DNA from: Amycolatopsis methanolica 239
Lineage (GTDB): Bacteria > Actinomycetota > Actinomycetes > Mycobacteriales > Pseudonocardiaceae
Length of the DNA stretch: 64,000 nt
Reading direction: 5' to 3'
Assembly (NCBI RefSeq): GCF_000739085.1
Contig: NZ_CP009110.1
Location: forward strand, 3,038,001-3,102,000
Positions 50,380-59,847 of the stretch are shown here, one piece after another. The notes beneath the pieces are model-generated. The model was not told the DNA's origin. It saw nothing but the letters and a program-made list of their open reading frames with translations, and ran no database searches. A program made the position numbers and the translations under genes. Each line of letters opens with the position of its first letter. The stretch's first letter is position 1.

Positions 50380-51029
50380 TGCGGATCTCCTTGCACGAGT
50401 TCGGGTTCGGGCTGTTCGGTGCGGCCGAGCAGCGCCGGAGGAGCGGGCAGCACCCCGGGTGGGGCGGTGGCGGTCAGCACGACGACGGCGAAGCCGCGCT
50501 CGGCGTGTTCGCGGGCGAGGCCGGCCCAGCTCCCGACGTCGCTGGTATGCCGGTCCGGGGCGTCGAGCACGAGCAGCCGCACACCGGGCCGCGCGGCGGC
50601 CAGCGCGGTGAGCAGCCGGGTGCGCTCGGCGGGGGACAGGTGCTCGAACCGGACGTCCGCGCGCCCGGCGAGGTCGTGCTCGGACAGCCACCGCGCGACG
50701 GCGTCCTTGCCCGCGGGCAGCTTCCCGATCGACAGCTCCTCGGCGACGACCATCCGCACCGGCAGCGAGCCCTCCGGCGCGGTGATCTCCGGCGCGTCCA
50801 CCACGGCGCTGACGCGGCGCAGTTTCGCCGCGTCCGTCTTGCCGTCGATCGTCACGAGCCCGGTCGTCGGCCGCATCCGCCCGGTCAGGGCGAGACCGAA
50901 CGCGGTCACCCCGGCGCCCGGCTCGCCGTGCGCGAAGACGAGTTCGCCCTCGGCGACGGTGAGCGAGGTCGGCGGCAGCACCGTGCCGTGCGGACCTTCG
51001 ACGGTGACCCGGTCGGCGTGCACCCGCAC
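50376..51029 (-). CDS. ABC-ATPase-like protein with degenerate nucleotide motifs
   Basis: 217 aa, GTGA overlap with the YhgE/Pip gene. It keeps the ABC order: GEPGAGVTAFGLALTG at the Walker A position, EHLSPAERTRLLTALAAARP at the signature, and LLVLDAPDRHT at Walker B. Yet the Walker A Lys-Ser/Thr is Val-Thr, and the catalytic Glu of Walker B is Ala, so ATP hydrolysis should be impaired. I read it as a structural or regulatory ABC pseudo-enzyme paired with the membrane protein. Promoter palindrome directly upstream. Confidence 0.72.
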   Translation of the reverse strand: MRVHADRVTVEGPHGTVLPPTSLTVAEGELVFAHGEPGAGVTAFGLALTGRMRPTTGLVTIDGKTDAAKLRRVSAVVDAPEITAPEGSLPVRMVVAEELSIGKLPAGKDAVARWLSEHDLAGRADVRFEHLSPAERTRLLTALAAARPGVRLLVLDAPDRHTSDVGSWAGLAREHAERGFAVVVLTATAPPGVLPAPPALLGRTEQPEPELVQGDPQ

Positions 51030-51041
51030 AGGATCCCCTTC

Positions 51042-51067
51042 TTTTGAACTGACTGGTCAGTTCAAAA
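51042..51067. promoter_or_regulatory. Perfect 26-bp palindrome, TetR operator
   Basis: Arms TTTTGAACTGAC and GTCAGTTCAAAA around TG. The TGACTGGTCA core is typical of TetR/AcrR sites. Located 13 bp upstream of the ATPase-like gene, so it controls the ATPase-YhgE/Pip-TetR operon. Confidence 0.85.
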
Positions 51068-51102
51068 CCTACGCCCGTCCCCGGGAGCCCGCAACTCGGG
51101 GG

Positions 51103-52020
51103 TCACCGCAGTGCGGACGCCGGCCGGACCTCCCAGTACGACCACAGCGGCCGGTACCCCTGGCGCGGCCAGAACACCGAGGACAGCGGGTTGGCCGGGT
51201 TGTAGTAGAGGTAGGTCGCGCGGGCGCCGAGGTCGGCGAACTCGCGGTGCACCCGGCTCAGCAGCGCCCTGCCGATGCCTTCGCCGCGCGCGTGCTCGCT
51301 GGTCGCCACGTTGTTGACGTAACCCCACTGTCCGGCGGGCAGCAACTCGGCGGCCCACGACCCGGGCGCCGACTCGACCCAGCCGCAGTCGGCCAGCGCG
51401 ACGGCGACGCCGTCCCGTTCGGCGAGCCAGACCGGCGCGCCCGCGGCGAGGTTGCGCTCCAGCCGCGGGGTGATCAGCTCCGCGGTGCCCGGCCGCCACG
51501 GCCCGGCGACCAGGCTGGAGTAGCGGAACGTGACCAGCGACAGCGCCACGACCTCCTCGAGGTCCTCCGGCCGCGCGCGGCGGATCGTCACCCCCGGCGG
51601 GGGCGGGTGCTCCGCCGGCCGGCCGGTGCGCACGGCGAGCACGGACAGCGGGACCAGGCCGTGGTCGAGAAACGCGCGCACCGCCTCGGCGTCCCGGCTC
51701 GGCCAGGTCACCGTGCACGACGAGTCCGCGCCGGGCGACTCCTGGTCCATCCGGCGCCGCCAGGCCCGCAGCAGCGCGTCCATGCCCGCGGTCCCGGTGT
51801 CCCCGACGCACGGGAACAGCTGCCACACCTGCTCGGCCGACCACAGCAGGTCGAACGCGCCCGGCTGGTGCCGCTGCACCTGGACCACCCCGGTGACGCG
51901 GGTGCCGTCCGCGGTCGCCGCGACCAGCACCTCGCCCTCCGGCTGCGGCGCGGCGGGCGGCAGCAGCGGGTCCAGCGCGCTGAACCGGGCCCGCTGCGCG
52001 GACAGCAGCGCCGCGCTCAC
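51103..52020 (-). CDS. Tandem-GNAT acetyltransferase
   Basis: 305 aa from GTG 52020, overlapping the methyltransferase stop. Residues ~1-145 form a degenerate GNAT-like half (LVAATADGTRVTGVVQVQRH). Residues ~150-305 are a complete GNAT domain with motif A ATSEHARGEGIGRALLSRVH and LYYNPANPLSSVFWPRQGYR. The two-domain plan resembles mycothiol synthase-like proteins but is too diverged to claim that. Substrate unknown. Confidence 0.82.
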   Translation of the reverse strand: MSAALLSAQRARFSALDPLLPPAAPQPEGEVLVAATADGTRVTGVVQVQRHQPGAFDLLWSAEQVWQLFPCVGDTGTAGMDALLRAWRRRMDQESPGADSSCTVTWPSRDAEAVRAFLDHGLVPLSVLAVRTGRPAEHPPPPGVTIRRARPEDLEEVVALSLVTFRYSSLVAGPWRPGTAELITPRLERNLAAGAPVWLAERDGVAVALADCGWVESAPGSWAAELLPAGQWGYVNNVATSEHARGEGIGRALLSRVHREFADLGARATYLYYNPANPLSSVFWPRQGYRPLWSYWEVRPASALR

Positions 52021-52886
52021 GGGCACGCGCGCGCCCGGAAGATCGCCGTGCCCGGGAAGAGCTTGCCCCGCAACGGGCTCCACTGGCCCCACACCCGGGT
52101 GTGCCCGGCCGGCCACTCCGGCTCGACCAGGTCCTCCAGTGCGAACCCGGTGGCCGCCAGCGCCCGCACGTAGTCGCCCACCGTGCGGTGGTACTCGACG
52201 TAGGTCGCGTGCCCGTCCCCGTCGACCTCCACGTAGGGGGTGCGGTCGAAGTACGGCTGGCTCGCGGTCAGCCCGGCCGGCCCCGGGTCGTCCGGGAAGA
52301 TCCACCGGATCGGGTGGGTCACCGCGAACACCCACGGCCCGCCCGGCCGCAACACTCGGCGCACCTCGGCGAACACGGTCTCGATCGAGGCCACGAAGGG
52401 CAGTGCGCCGAAGGCCGAGCAGGCCACGTCGACGCTGCCGTCCGCCAGCGGCAGCCGCTCGGCCGTCGCCTGGACCAGCGGCACCTCGATCCCGGTGCGC
52501 GCCGCGCCCGCGCGGGCGTGCCGGAGCATCCCGGGCGACAGGTCGAGGCCGACCGGGTGCGCGCCCGCCGTGGCCAGCCAGCGCGAGCACGCCGCCTGGC
52601 CGCACCCGATCTCGGCCACGCGGCGGCCGCGCACGTCGCCGAGCAGCCGGGCGTCGGCCTCCCGCACGCCCTCCGGGCACCACACGAAGTCCGCGTCGCC
52701 GAGGAAGCCGCCGTGGGCCGCCTGGTAGTCGTCGGCGTCCGCGTCCCACCAGGCCAGGTTGGCCGCCGTCGCCTCGTCCGCGGTCACCTGCCGGTGCGCC
52801 ACGCCGACCGTGCCGAGCCGGTGTTCGGCGCGGGCGTGCCGGTCCGGGTCGAGCTCGCCGCCGTTGTCGTCTGCCGCCGTCGTCAC
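52017..52886 (-). CDS. Class-I SAM-dependent methyltransferase
   Basis: 289 aa, GTG start. Motif I VAEIGCGQAACSRWLA (about residues 92-107), motif II PVGLDLSPGM, LPLADGSVDVACSAFGALPF and FAEVRRVLRPGGPWVFAVTH are all classical Methyltransf_11 features. The AHGGFLGDADFVWCPEGVRE segment is shared by a widespread actinobacterial group encoded beside rpsA. The acceptor is unknown. Divergent from rpsA, with a 273-bp spacer. Confidence 0.9.
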   Translation of the reverse strand: MTTAADDNGGELDPDRHARAEHRLGTVGVAHRQVTADEATAANLAWWDADADDYQAAHGGFLGDADFVWCPEGVREADARLLGDVRGRRVAEIGCGQAACSRWLATAGAHPVGLDLSPGMLRHARAGAARTGIEVPLVQATAERLPLADGSVDVACSAFGALPFVASIETVFAEVRRVLRPGGPWVFAVTHPIRWIFPDDPGPAGLTASQPYFDRTPYVEVDGDGHATYVEYHRTVGDYVRALAATGFALEDLVEPEWPAGHTRVWGQWSPLRGKLFPGTAIFRARACP

Positions 52887-52936
52887 ACCGGTATTCTCAC
52901 CGGTCAGCCCCGCCGCGTCCGTGCGGGCGACCCTGT

Positions 52937-52966
52937 TTGTGCCGCGCGCGGGCGGCCGCGTACGAT
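52937..52966 (+). promoter_or_regulatory. Candidate vegetative promoter of rpsA
   Basis: TTGTGC (52937-52942) and TACGAT (52961-52966) spaced by 18 bp, about 190 bp upstream of the rpsA ATG. It matches the actinobacterial HrdB/SigA pattern and leaves a long leader, which is common for rpsA. Confidence 0.5.
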
Positions 52967-53159
52967 ATCTCTAGCGCAGTGGGTTCGCGCTACCTTCCAC
53001 TCGGCAGAGCTGAGCCGGGTTCCGGGTCGCGCACCGTCGGCGGTGATGCTCCGCGGCCGTTCCGTTGTGAACGTTTGCTCATGGTTGCCGTCGCACGCTC
53101 ACCGCGCGCGCAAACTGCAAACCTACTCGAGCCGTAAACCAACCGGAGCAACCCACCTA

Positions 53160-54656
53160 ATGACCACCGACACCACCACCGCCCCGACGTCCGGCGCCGC
53201 CCAGGTCGCCGTCAACGACATCGGGTCGGAGGAAGACTTCCTCGCCGCGATCGACAAGACGATCAAGTACTTCAACGACGGCGATATCGTTGAGGGCACC
53301 ATCGTCAAGGTCGACCGCGACGAGGTGCTGCTCGACATCGGTTACAAGACCGAGGGCGTCATCCCCTCGCGTGAGCTGTCCATCAAGCACGATGTCGATC
53401 CCGGCGAGGTCGTCAGCGTCGGTGACGAGGTCGAGGCCCTCGTTCTCCAGAAGGAGGACAAGGAAGGCCGGCTGATCCTGTCCAAGAAGCGCGCCCAGTA
53501 CGAGCGCGCCTGGGGCACGATCGAGGAGCTCAAGGAGAAGGACGAGCCCGTCAAGGGCACCGTCATCGAGGTCGTCAAGGGCGGCCTGATCCTCGACATC
53601 GGCCTGCGGGGCTTCCTGCCCGCCTCCCTGGTGGAGATGCGCCGCGTGCGCGACCTGCAGCCCTACGTCGGCCGCGAGCTCGAGGCGAAGATCATCGAGC
53701 TGGACAAGAACCGCAACAACGTGGTCCTGTCCCGCCGGGCCTACCTCGAGCAGACCCAGTCCGAGGTCCGCAGCGAGTTCCTCAACGCGCTCGCCAAGGG
53801 CCAGGTCCGCAAGGGCGTCGTGTCCTCGATCGTCAACTTCGGCGCGTTCGTCGACCTCGGCGGCGTCGACGGTCTGGTGCACGTCTCGGAGCTGTCCTGG
53901 AAGCACATCGACCACCCGTCCGAGGTCGTCGAGGTCGGCCAGGAGGTCACCGTCGAGGTGCTGGACGTCGACATGGACCGCGAGCGCGTGTCCCTGTCGC
54001 TGAAGGCGACCCAGGAAGACCCGTGGCGCCAGTTCGCCCGCACCCACGCGATCGGCCAGATCGTGCCGGGCAAGGTCACCAAGCTCGTCCCGTTCGGCGC
54101 GTTCGTCCGCGTCGAGGAGGGCATCGAGGGCCTGGTGCACATCTCCGAGCTGGCCGAGCGCCACGTGGAGATCCCGGAGCAGGTCGTGCAGGTCGGCACC
54201 GAGGTCATGGTCAAGGTCATCGACATCGACCTGGAGCGCCGCCGGATCTCGCTGTCGCTGAAGCAGGCGAACGAGGGCTTCACCACCGACACCGAGTTCG
54301 ACCCGACGCAGTACGGCATGGCCGCCGAGTACGACGACCAGGGCAACTACATCTACCCCGAGGGCTTCGACCCCGACACGCAGGAGTGGCAGGAAGGCTA
54401 CGACAAGCAGCGTGAGGAGTGGGAGCGCCAGTACGCCGAGGCGCACGCCCGCTACGAGGCCCACATGCGGCAGATCGCCAAGGCTGCCGAGGCCAGCGCC
54501 CAGGCGGCGGCCGAGGAGGCCACCGGTGGTCCGGTCGGCGGCGGCGAGCAGAACTACAGCTCGACCGGCGGTGGCTCGGAGCAGCGGAGCGGCGGCACCC
54601 TCGCCAGCGACGAGCAGCTCGCGGCTCTGCGCGAAAAGCTCTCGGGCGGTGCGTGA
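53160..54656 (+). CDS. rpsA: 30S ribosomal protein S1
   Basis: 498 aa from ATG 53160. Four S1 RNA-binding domains: ~42-112 (GDIVEGTIVKVDRDEVLLDI), ~130-195 (VKGTVIEVVKGGLILDIG), ~215-285 (VRKGVVSSIVNFGAFVDLGG) and ~300-372 (VPGKVTKLVPFGAFVRVEEG). A long acidic, Glu/Gln/Ala-rich tail follows. Four domains plus unstructured tail is the actinobacterial form. Binds mRNA during initiation. The ribosome site is GGAG (53143-53146) some 12 bp before the ATG. Confidence 0.97.
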   Translation: MTTDTTTAPTSGAAQVAVNDIGSEEDFLAAIDKTIKYFNDGDIVEGTIVKVDRDEVLLDIGYKTEGVIPSRELSIKHDVDPGEVVSVGDEVEALVLQKEDKEGRLILSKKRAQYERAWGTIEELKEKDEPVKGTVIEVVKGGLILDIGLRGFLPASLVEMRRVRDLQPYVGRELEAKIIELDKNRNNVVLSRRAYLEQTQSEVRSEFLNALAKGQVRKGVVSSIVNFGAFVDLGGVDGLVHVSELSWKHIDHPSEVVEVGQEVTVEVLDVDMDRERVSLSLKATQEDPWRQFARTHAIGQIVPGKVTKLVPFGAFVRVEEGIEGLVHISELAERHVEIPEQVVQVGTEVMVKVIDIDLERRRISLSLKQANEGFTTDTEFDPTQYGMAAEYDDQGNYIYPEGFDPDTQEWQEGYDKQREEWERQYAEAHARYEAHMRQIAKAAEASAQAAAEEATGGPVGGGEQNYSSTGGGSEQRSGGTLASDEQLAALREKLSGGA

Positions 54657-54680
54657 GCCCTCCCGGCTGAGTGACTGATC

Positions 54681-54715
54681 CGTGGCCCCCGGTCCTGCTT
54701 GGACCGGGGGCCACG
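54681..54715. terminator. rpsA terminator
   Basis: A 15-bp perfect stem (CGTGGCCCCCGGTCC / GGACCGGGGGCCACG) with TGCTT loop, 24 bp after the rpsA stop. No U-tract. Confidence 0.88.
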
Positions 54716-54906
54716 GTCGTTGCCGGGGGCGACCGGCGGGGCCGGCGCTGCAGGACGGCGAAGCCGGATCGGGGGGCCGTGGCCGAGGGCGGGCGCTGCG
54801 GGGCGGCCCGGATCGGCGCTCCGATGCGTGCGGCGGCGCGCTGTGCCTTCGTGCGGGGGTGAATGCCGCGTCGCGGGACCGCGGCGGGGGAGGGGGCGGG
54901 AGTGGT

Positions 54907-55533
54907 TCAGGCGAGTTCGAGGTCCAGCCCGTTGATCATCGCGCGGATGCCGGCGCCGAACACCTCGTCGTAGGCGTCGTCGGTGGTCTCGATGAACCAC
55001 TTCGGCGGCGGGTTGCGTGCGCGGTGGGTCAGCTCGACGCTCACCAGCCCGTGCATCGTGGTCCAGATCAGGTACCCGGTGACGTTCGGGTCCCGGCCGG
55101 ACGGCGTCACCGGCGCCACCCGGTCCACGAGCAGGTCGAAGCTGCTGCGCTGCGCGAACGCCCGCAGGTCCGGGTCCGGGTCGAACCCGGGCACCGACTG
55201 CTCGAACATGAACGCGTACCGCGCCGGGCTGTCCAGCGCGAACCGGCGGTAGGCGTGGGCCAGCGCGAGGATCCCCGTGGCCGGATCGCCGGAAACCGGC
55301 GGCACCGCCCGGATCTTCTCGTGCAGCATCTCGAAAGTGCGCTCGTACAACGCGTCCAGAACCCCGTTGCGGCCGCCGAAGCGCGTGTAGACCCCGATCG
55401 TCGACGTGCCGGCCGCCTCGGCGACGCTGCGCACCGTCAGCCCGGAAACACCCTGCTTGAGGAGAACCGTCAGCGCGGCCTGCAGGAAGCGTTCCCTGCT
55501 GTGGTTGTCGCCGTGGCCGTGTCGGGTGGCCAT
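54907..55533 (-). CDS. TetR-family transcriptional regulator
   Basis: 208 aa from ATG 55533. HTH: RERFLQAALTVLLKQGVSG, LTVRSVAEAAGTSTIGVYTRFG; the C-terminal domain (WHG-type) has RRFALDSPARYAFMFEQSVP. An inverted repeat in the 88-bp divergent spacer with the FolP2-like gene suggests it controls itself and possibly that gene. Confidence 0.9.
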   Translation of the reverse strand: MATRHGHGDNHSRERFLQAALTVLLKQGVSGLTVRSVAEAAGTSTIGVYTRFGGRNGVLDALYERTFEMLHEKIRAVPPVSGDPATGILALAHAYRRFALDSPARYAFMFEQSVPGFDPDPDLRAFAQRSSFDLLVDRVAPVTPSGRDPNVTGYLIWTTMHGLVSVELTHRARNPPPKWFIETTDDAYDEVFGAGIRAMINGLDLELA

Positions 55534-55570
55534 CCGCCGCGCACCCCCTTCGCTCTCCTGGAAGCAACTT

Positions 55571-55597
55571 AGGGCATAACGCGTGTTATCGTGCCCC
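55571..55597. promoter_or_regulatory. Inverted repeat between TetR and FolP2-like genes
   Basis: ATAAC-GCGT-GTTAT (55576-55589) inside an outer GGGCA...TGCCC frame. Probable TetR operator, since it lies 38 bp upstream of the repressor's start. Confidence 0.6.
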
Positions 55598-55621
55598 CGC
55601 CACGGCAGGCATGATGAACTC

Positions 55622-56491
55622 GTGGCAGTCGACTTGGTCTTCCGCGGGCGGCGCGTCGTCGCCGACCGCGCGCTCGTGATGGCGATCGTGAACCGCACGC
55701 CCGACTCGTTCTACGACCGGGGCGCGTCCTTCGCGGACCCGGACGCGCTGGCGGCGGTCGACCGCGCCGTCGCGGAGGGCGCGGACATCGTGGACATCGG
55801 CGGGGTCAAGGCCGGCCCCGGCAGCGACGTCGGGGTCGACGAGGAGACCCGCCGGGTGGTGCCGTTCGTCGCGGAGATCCGCCGGCGGCACCCGGACCTG
55901 GTGATCAGCGTGGACACCTGGCGGCACGAGGTCGGACGGCTGGCCTGCGAGGCCGGGGCGGACCTGCTCAACGACACCTGGGCGGGCGCCGACCCGCGGC
56001 TGGCGGAGGTCGCGGCCGAGTTCGGCGCCGGGTACGTGTGCTCGCACACCGGGGGAGCGGTGCCGCGCACGCGCCCGTTCCGCGTCCGCTACGAGGACGT
56101 CGTCGGCCAGGTGATCGAGGAGATCACCCGCCGGGCCGAGGAGGTCGTGGCGCTCGGCGTGCCCCGCGGCGGGGTCCTGATCGACCCGACGCACGACTTC
56201 GGCAAGAACACCTGGCACAGCCTCGCCCTGCTGCGGCACGCGAGCGAGCTGACCGCGACCGGCTGGCCGGTCCTCATGGCACTGTCCAACAAGGACTTCG
56301 TGGGCGAGACCCTCGGCGCGGGCGTCACGGAACGGCTGGACGGCACCCTGGCCGCCACCGCGCTCGCGGCCAGGGACGGCGCGCAGGTGTTCCGGGTGCA
56401 CGAGGTCCAGCAGACGCGCCGCGTGCTGGAGATGGTGGCGACGATCGCCGGGGACCGGCCACCGGCCCAGGCGGTGCGCGGCCTGGCCTGA
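55622..56491 (+). CDS. folP2: Dihydropteroate-synthase-like protein (FolP2 type)
   Basis: 289 aa from GTG 55622. DHPS TIM-barrel motifs: [13 protein letters not shown] (normally NxTPDSFSDGG), [31 protein letters not shown], and [18 protein letters not shown]. The extra Tyr and the altered G-G loop match FolP2 paralogues of mycobacteria, which are reported to lack DHPS activity. No other folate genes are adjacent, so the role is probably not folate synthesis. Confidence 0.82.
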   Translation: MAVDLVFRGRRVVADRALVMAIVNRTPDSFYDRGASFADPDALAAVDRAVAEGADIVDIGGVKAGPGSDVGVDEETRRVVPFVAEIRRRHPDLVISVDTWRHEVGRLACEAGADLLNDTWAGADPRLAEVAAEFGAGYVCSHTGGAVPRTRPFRVRYEDVVGQVIEEITRRAEEVVALGVPRGGVLIDPTHDFGKNTWHSLALLRHASELTATGWPVLMALSNKDFVGETLGAGVTERLDGTLAATALAARDGAQVFRVHEVQQTRRVLEMVATIAGDRPPAQAVRGLA

Positions 56492-56525
56492 GCCGGACGG
56501 CGCCTCCGCCAGCTTTGGGAAAGCG

Positions 56526-57029
56526 CTATCGCGAGGAGCCGTTGAGCCCGTGCAGCACGCGCTGCAGGATCTGCGAGTCCAGGAAGTCCGGCTCCGGCAA
56601 CGGCTCCTCGGCCGGGTATTCGGTCGCCGGGCTGGGCATGCGGTGCGGGGAGCGCGTCGGGAGGGCCCCGGTCAGGCCGGGCGGCAGCGGCAGCTCGCAC
56701 CACGCCGTGCGGTGCCCGCCGGGCAGGGCGACGGTGTTGATGGTCCAGCCGGGGAGCTCGGGGGGTTCGCCGGGGCGGTCGTCGTCGAGTTCGACGACCA
56801 CGACGTCGCGGTGCAGGCGCAACCGGACGGTCAGGAAGCGGGGCGATCGCCGGTCCGCCCCTTCCACCGAGGACCGCACCAGGTGCCGGATGACGGCCGC
56901 CGCGTCGTCGGCCAGTGGCCGCAGTTTCCACTCCAGGAGGGCGAAACGGACGAACATCTCGGCGCAGCTGACGGCGGTCGGTGCAGCCACGAGCCGAAGG
57001 TCGTCTACCTGGGTGGTCGCGGTGGTCAC
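56526..57029 (-). CDS. HATPase_c-like regulatory protein (anti-sigma-type, degenerate)
   Basis: 167 aa from GTG 57029 (GGGAGG 6 nt upstream). [34 protein letters not shown] and [12 protein letters not shown]-like strands echo the small GHKL ATPases that pair with STAS antagonists. The N-box and G-box residues are poorly kept, and [10 protein letters not shown] replaces the usual end. The C-terminal ~45 residues are Pro/Glu-rich. Such degenerate forms are common single genes in Pseudonocardiaceae. A partner may be the STAS protein at 4.9 kb, but nothing links them directly. Confidence 0.6.
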   Translation of the reverse strand: MTTATTQVDDLRLVAAPTAVSCAEMFVRFALLEWKLRPLADDAAAVIRHLVRSSVEGADRRSPRFLTVRLRLHRDVVVVELDDDRPGEPPELPGWTINTVALPGGHRTAWCELPLPPGLTGALPTRSPHRMPSPATEYPAEEPLPEPDFLDSQILQRVLHGLNGSSR

Positions 57030-57111
57030 GCCAATCCTCCCTAACATCCCCGTGGCCCGGCGAGCGCTACGGGACCGTACATGTCGATCTTCCCCGCTGG
57101 TGCGCGAGACC

Positions 57112-57858
57112 CTACGGCAAGGCTCGCGACAAAGCGAGAGCCGCCGTGCGCACCGCTGGAGAGACGCGCTCGACCCGGACCCGGTTGCTCCAGCCCGAGA
57201 TCGAAATCGCCGCCCGTGCCCGGCCGGTCGCGCCGAGCACTGGACTGGCTGCACAGGTTACGCCCACCCCGGACTCCTCCCGCTCGTAGGCGACCCCCTC
57301 GTCGCGGATCCTGGTCAGCTGCCGCCGCAGCAGCCCGGGCGCGGTGATCGTGCGCGGGCCGACCCTGGTCAGGCCGGCCGCCAGCACGGTGTCCAGCACG
57401 GACGCGGGGGAGTGCGCCAGGATCGCCTTGCCCACCGCGGTGGCGTGCGCGGGGAAGCGGCCGCCGATGCGCGAGGGCAGGGCCGGCGCGTCCGGACCGC
57501 GCACGATGTCGAGGTACACCACCTCAGTGCCCTCCAGCACCGCGAGGTGCACCGTGTTGCGGGTGGCTTCCCGCAGATCGGCCAGGTAGGGGCGGGCGGC
57601 GTCGACGAGCCCGCGCTCGCGGCCGGCGAGCTGCCCGATCTCGAACAGCCGCAGCCCGAGCCGCACCGCGGTGCCGTCCCGCTCCAGCAGTCCCTGCGTG
57701 ACCAGGTGCCCGGTCAGCCGGTGCACCGACGACTTCGGCAGGCCGGTGCGGCGGGCGAGTTCGGACGCGCCCAGCGCCTGATCGCCCGGCCGGAACGCGC
57801 CGAGCAGCGCGGCGATCCTGGCGGCGGTCATCCCGTCGTCCCGCTCAGCGGCACACAT
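57112..57858 (-). CDS. IclR-family transcriptional regulator
   Basis: 248 aa from ATG 57858. Winged [28 protein letters not shown], then the IclR effector domain ([58 protein letters not shown]). Divergent by 58 bp from the acetaldehyde dehydrogenase/aldolase pair and thus its likely regulator. IclR proteins often control aromatic-acid catabolism. Confidence 0.93.
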   Translation of the reverse strand: MCAAERDDGMTAARIAALLGAFRPGDQALGASELARRTGLPKSSVHRLTGHLVTQGLLERDGTAVRLGLRLFEIGQLAGRERGLVDAARPYLADLREATRNTVHLAVLEGTEVVYLDIVRGPDAPALPSRIGGRFPAHATAVGKAILAHSPASVLDTVLAAGLTRVGPRTITAPGLLRRQLTRIRDEGVAYEREESGVGVTCAASPVLGATGRARAAISISGWSNRVRVERVSPAVRTAALALSRALP

Positions 57859-57916
57859 GCGTTGAGTGTGCCGCACTCCGGGGCGCACCGTGGAGCCGAC
57901 CCCGGAAGGAGGGCGC

Positions 57917-58828
57917 ATGAGCACCCGGAAGGCACGGGCCGCGATCGTCGGACCCGGCAACATCGGCACCGATCTGCTCGTCAAGCTGCGGCGCAGCGAG
58001 CACATCGAGGTCGCGTACATGGTCGGGGTGGACCCGGCATCGGACGGCCTGAAGCGCGCGGCCGCGCTGGGCGTGGAGACCTCGGCCGAGGGCGTGGACT
58101 GGCTGCTGTCCCGCGACGAGCTGCCGGACATCGTCTTCGAGGCCACGTCCGCCAAGGCCCACCTGGCCAACGCGCCGCGCTACGCCGAGGCCGGCATCCA
58201 GGCCGTCGACCTGACCCCGGCCGCCGTCGGCCCGTTCACCTGCCCCGCGGTGGACCTGCCGGAGCAGCTGGGCGCCGCGAACTTCAACATGATCACCTGC
58301 GGTGGCCAGGCCACGATCCCGATCGTGCACGCCGTCGCCCGCGTCACCGAGGTGCCCTACGCCGAGATCGTCGCGTCGGTGTCGTCGCGGTCGGCTGGGC
58401 CGGGCACGCGCGCCAACATCGACGAGTTCACCCAGACCACCGCGCGCGGGCTGGAGATCGTCGGCGGCGCCGCGAAGGGCAAGGCGATCATCATCATCAA
58501 CCCGGTCGAACCGCCGCTCATCATGCGCGACACGGTGTTCTGCGCGATCCGGCCGGACGCCGACCGCGACGCGATCACCGCCTCGATCGAGCGGATGGTC
58601 GCCGACGTGCAGGAGTACGTGCCCGGCTACACGCTCAAGGCGGCGCCGCAGTTCGACGACCCGCGGCCGGGCTGGCAGGGCCGCGCCAGGGTGGCGGTGT
58701 TCCTCGAGGTCGCCGGCAACGGCGACTACCTGCCGCCCTACGCCGGGAATCTGGACATCATGACCGCCGCTGCCGCCCGCGTCGGCGAGCTGCTGGCCGC
58801 GAACCGGACTCAGGAGGTGCCGGCATGA
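57917..58828 (+). CDS. mhpF: Acetaldehyde dehydrogenase (acylating)
   Basis: 303 aa from ATG 57917 with GGAAGGAGG upstream. NAD motif [19 protein letters not shown], catalytic Cys128 in [33 protein letters not shown], and [13 protein letters not shown]. This is the MhpF/DmpF/HsaG family that turns acetaldehyde (or propanal) into acyl-CoA and works channelled with the aldolase encoded next (ATGA overlap). Last steps of meta-cleavage catabolism of aromatics or steroids. Confidence 0.95.
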   Translation: MSTRKARAAIVGPGNIGTDLLVKLRRSEHIEVAYMVGVDPASDGLKRAAALGVETSAEGVDWLLSRDELPDIVFEATSAKAHLANAPRYAEAGIQAVDLTPAAVGPFTCPAVDLPEQLGAANFNMITCGGQATIPIVHAVARVTEVPYAEIVASVSSRSAGPGTRANIDEFTQTTARGLEIVGGAAKGKAIIIINPVEPPLIMRDTVFCAIRPDADRDAITASIERMVADVQEYVPGYTLKAAPQFDDPRPGWQGRARVAVFLEVAGNGDYLPPYAGNLDIMTAAAARVGELLAANRTQEVPA

Positions 58829-59847
58829 CCGAGCGGGAGGTGCGGCTCGTCGACACGAGCCTGCGCGACGGCAGCCACGCCATGGCGCACCAGTTCACCG
58901 AGGAGAACGTGCGGGACACCGTGCGCGCGCTCGACACAGCCGGGATCTCGCTGATCGAGGTGACCCACGGCGACGGGCTCGGCGGGTCGACCTTCAACTA
59001 CGGCTTCTCACTGGTGGACGAGCGGAAGCTGATCGCCACGGCCGTCGAGGAGGCCAAGCAGGCCAAGATCGCGGTGCTGCTGCTGCCCGGCCTCGGCACG
59101 GTCGCCGACCTGGAGGCCGCCGCCGACCTCGGCGCCGGCGCGGTGCGGATCGCCACGCACTGCACCGAAGCGGACGTGTCCATCCAGCACTTCACCGAGG
59201 CGCGCAGGCTCGGACTGGAGACCGTCGGGTTCCTCATGCTGTCGCACATGGCCACGCCGGAGACGCTGGCGAAGCAGGGCCGGATCATGGTCGACGCGGG
59301 TTGCCAGTGCGTGTACGTCGTCGACTCGGCCGGGGCGCTGATCCTGGAGGAGGCCGCCGAACGGGTGGCCGCGCTGGTGGCGGAGTTCGGCGACGCGGCG
59401 CAGGTGGGCTACCACGGCCACCAGAACCTCAGCTTCGGCGTCGCGAACTCGGTGCTCGCCCACCGGGCCGGTGCGAAGCAGATCGACGGTTCGCTCGTCG
59501 CGCTCGGTGCGGGCGCGGGCAACTCGCCGACCGAGGTGCTGGCCGCGGTGTTCGAACGGCTCGGCGTCGAGACCGGTGTGGACAAGGACGTGCTGATGGA
59601 CGCCGCGGAGAACGTGGTGAAGCCGTTCATCACGCGGCTGCCGGTGATGGACCGGTCGTCGATCGTGCAGGGCTTCGCCGGGGTGTACTCCAGCTTCCTG
59701 CTGCACGCCGAGCGCGCCGCGGAGCGCTACCAGGTGCCGGCGCACGAAATCCTTTACCGCGTCGGGGAGAAGCGCTACGTCGGCGGTCAGGAAGACATGA
59801 TCATCGACATCGCGTTGCAGCTGGTGGCGGAGCGCGAGTCCGCTTAG
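58825..59847 (+). CDS. mhpE: 4-hydroxy-2-oxovalerate aldolase
   Basis: 340 aa. HMGL-like TIM barrel: [18 protein letters not shown] (metal Asp, catalytic Arg), [45 protein letters not shown], and [15 protein letters not shown] (metal His pair). The C-terminal communication domain ([19 protein letters not shown]) contacts the dehydrogenase. Cleaves 4-hydroxy-2-oxoacids to pyruvate and an aldehyde. The hydratase that normally precedes it is not in this window. Confidence 0.96.
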   Translation: MTEREVRLVDTSLRDGSHAMAHQFTEENVRDTVRALDTAGISLIEVTHGDGLGGSTFNYGFSLVDERKLIATAVEEAKQAKIAVLLLPGLGTVADLEAAADLGAGAVRIATHCTEADVSIQHFTEARRLGLETVGFLMLSHMATPETLAKQGRIMVDAGCQCVYVVDSAGALILEEAAERVAALVAEFGDAAQVGYHGHQNLSFGVANSVLAHRAGAKQIDGSLVALGAGAGNSPTEVLAAVFERLGVETGVDKDVLMDAAENVVKPFITRLPVMDRSSIVQGFAGVYSSFLLHAERAAERYQVPAHEILYRVGEKRYVGGQEDMIIDIALQLVAERESA

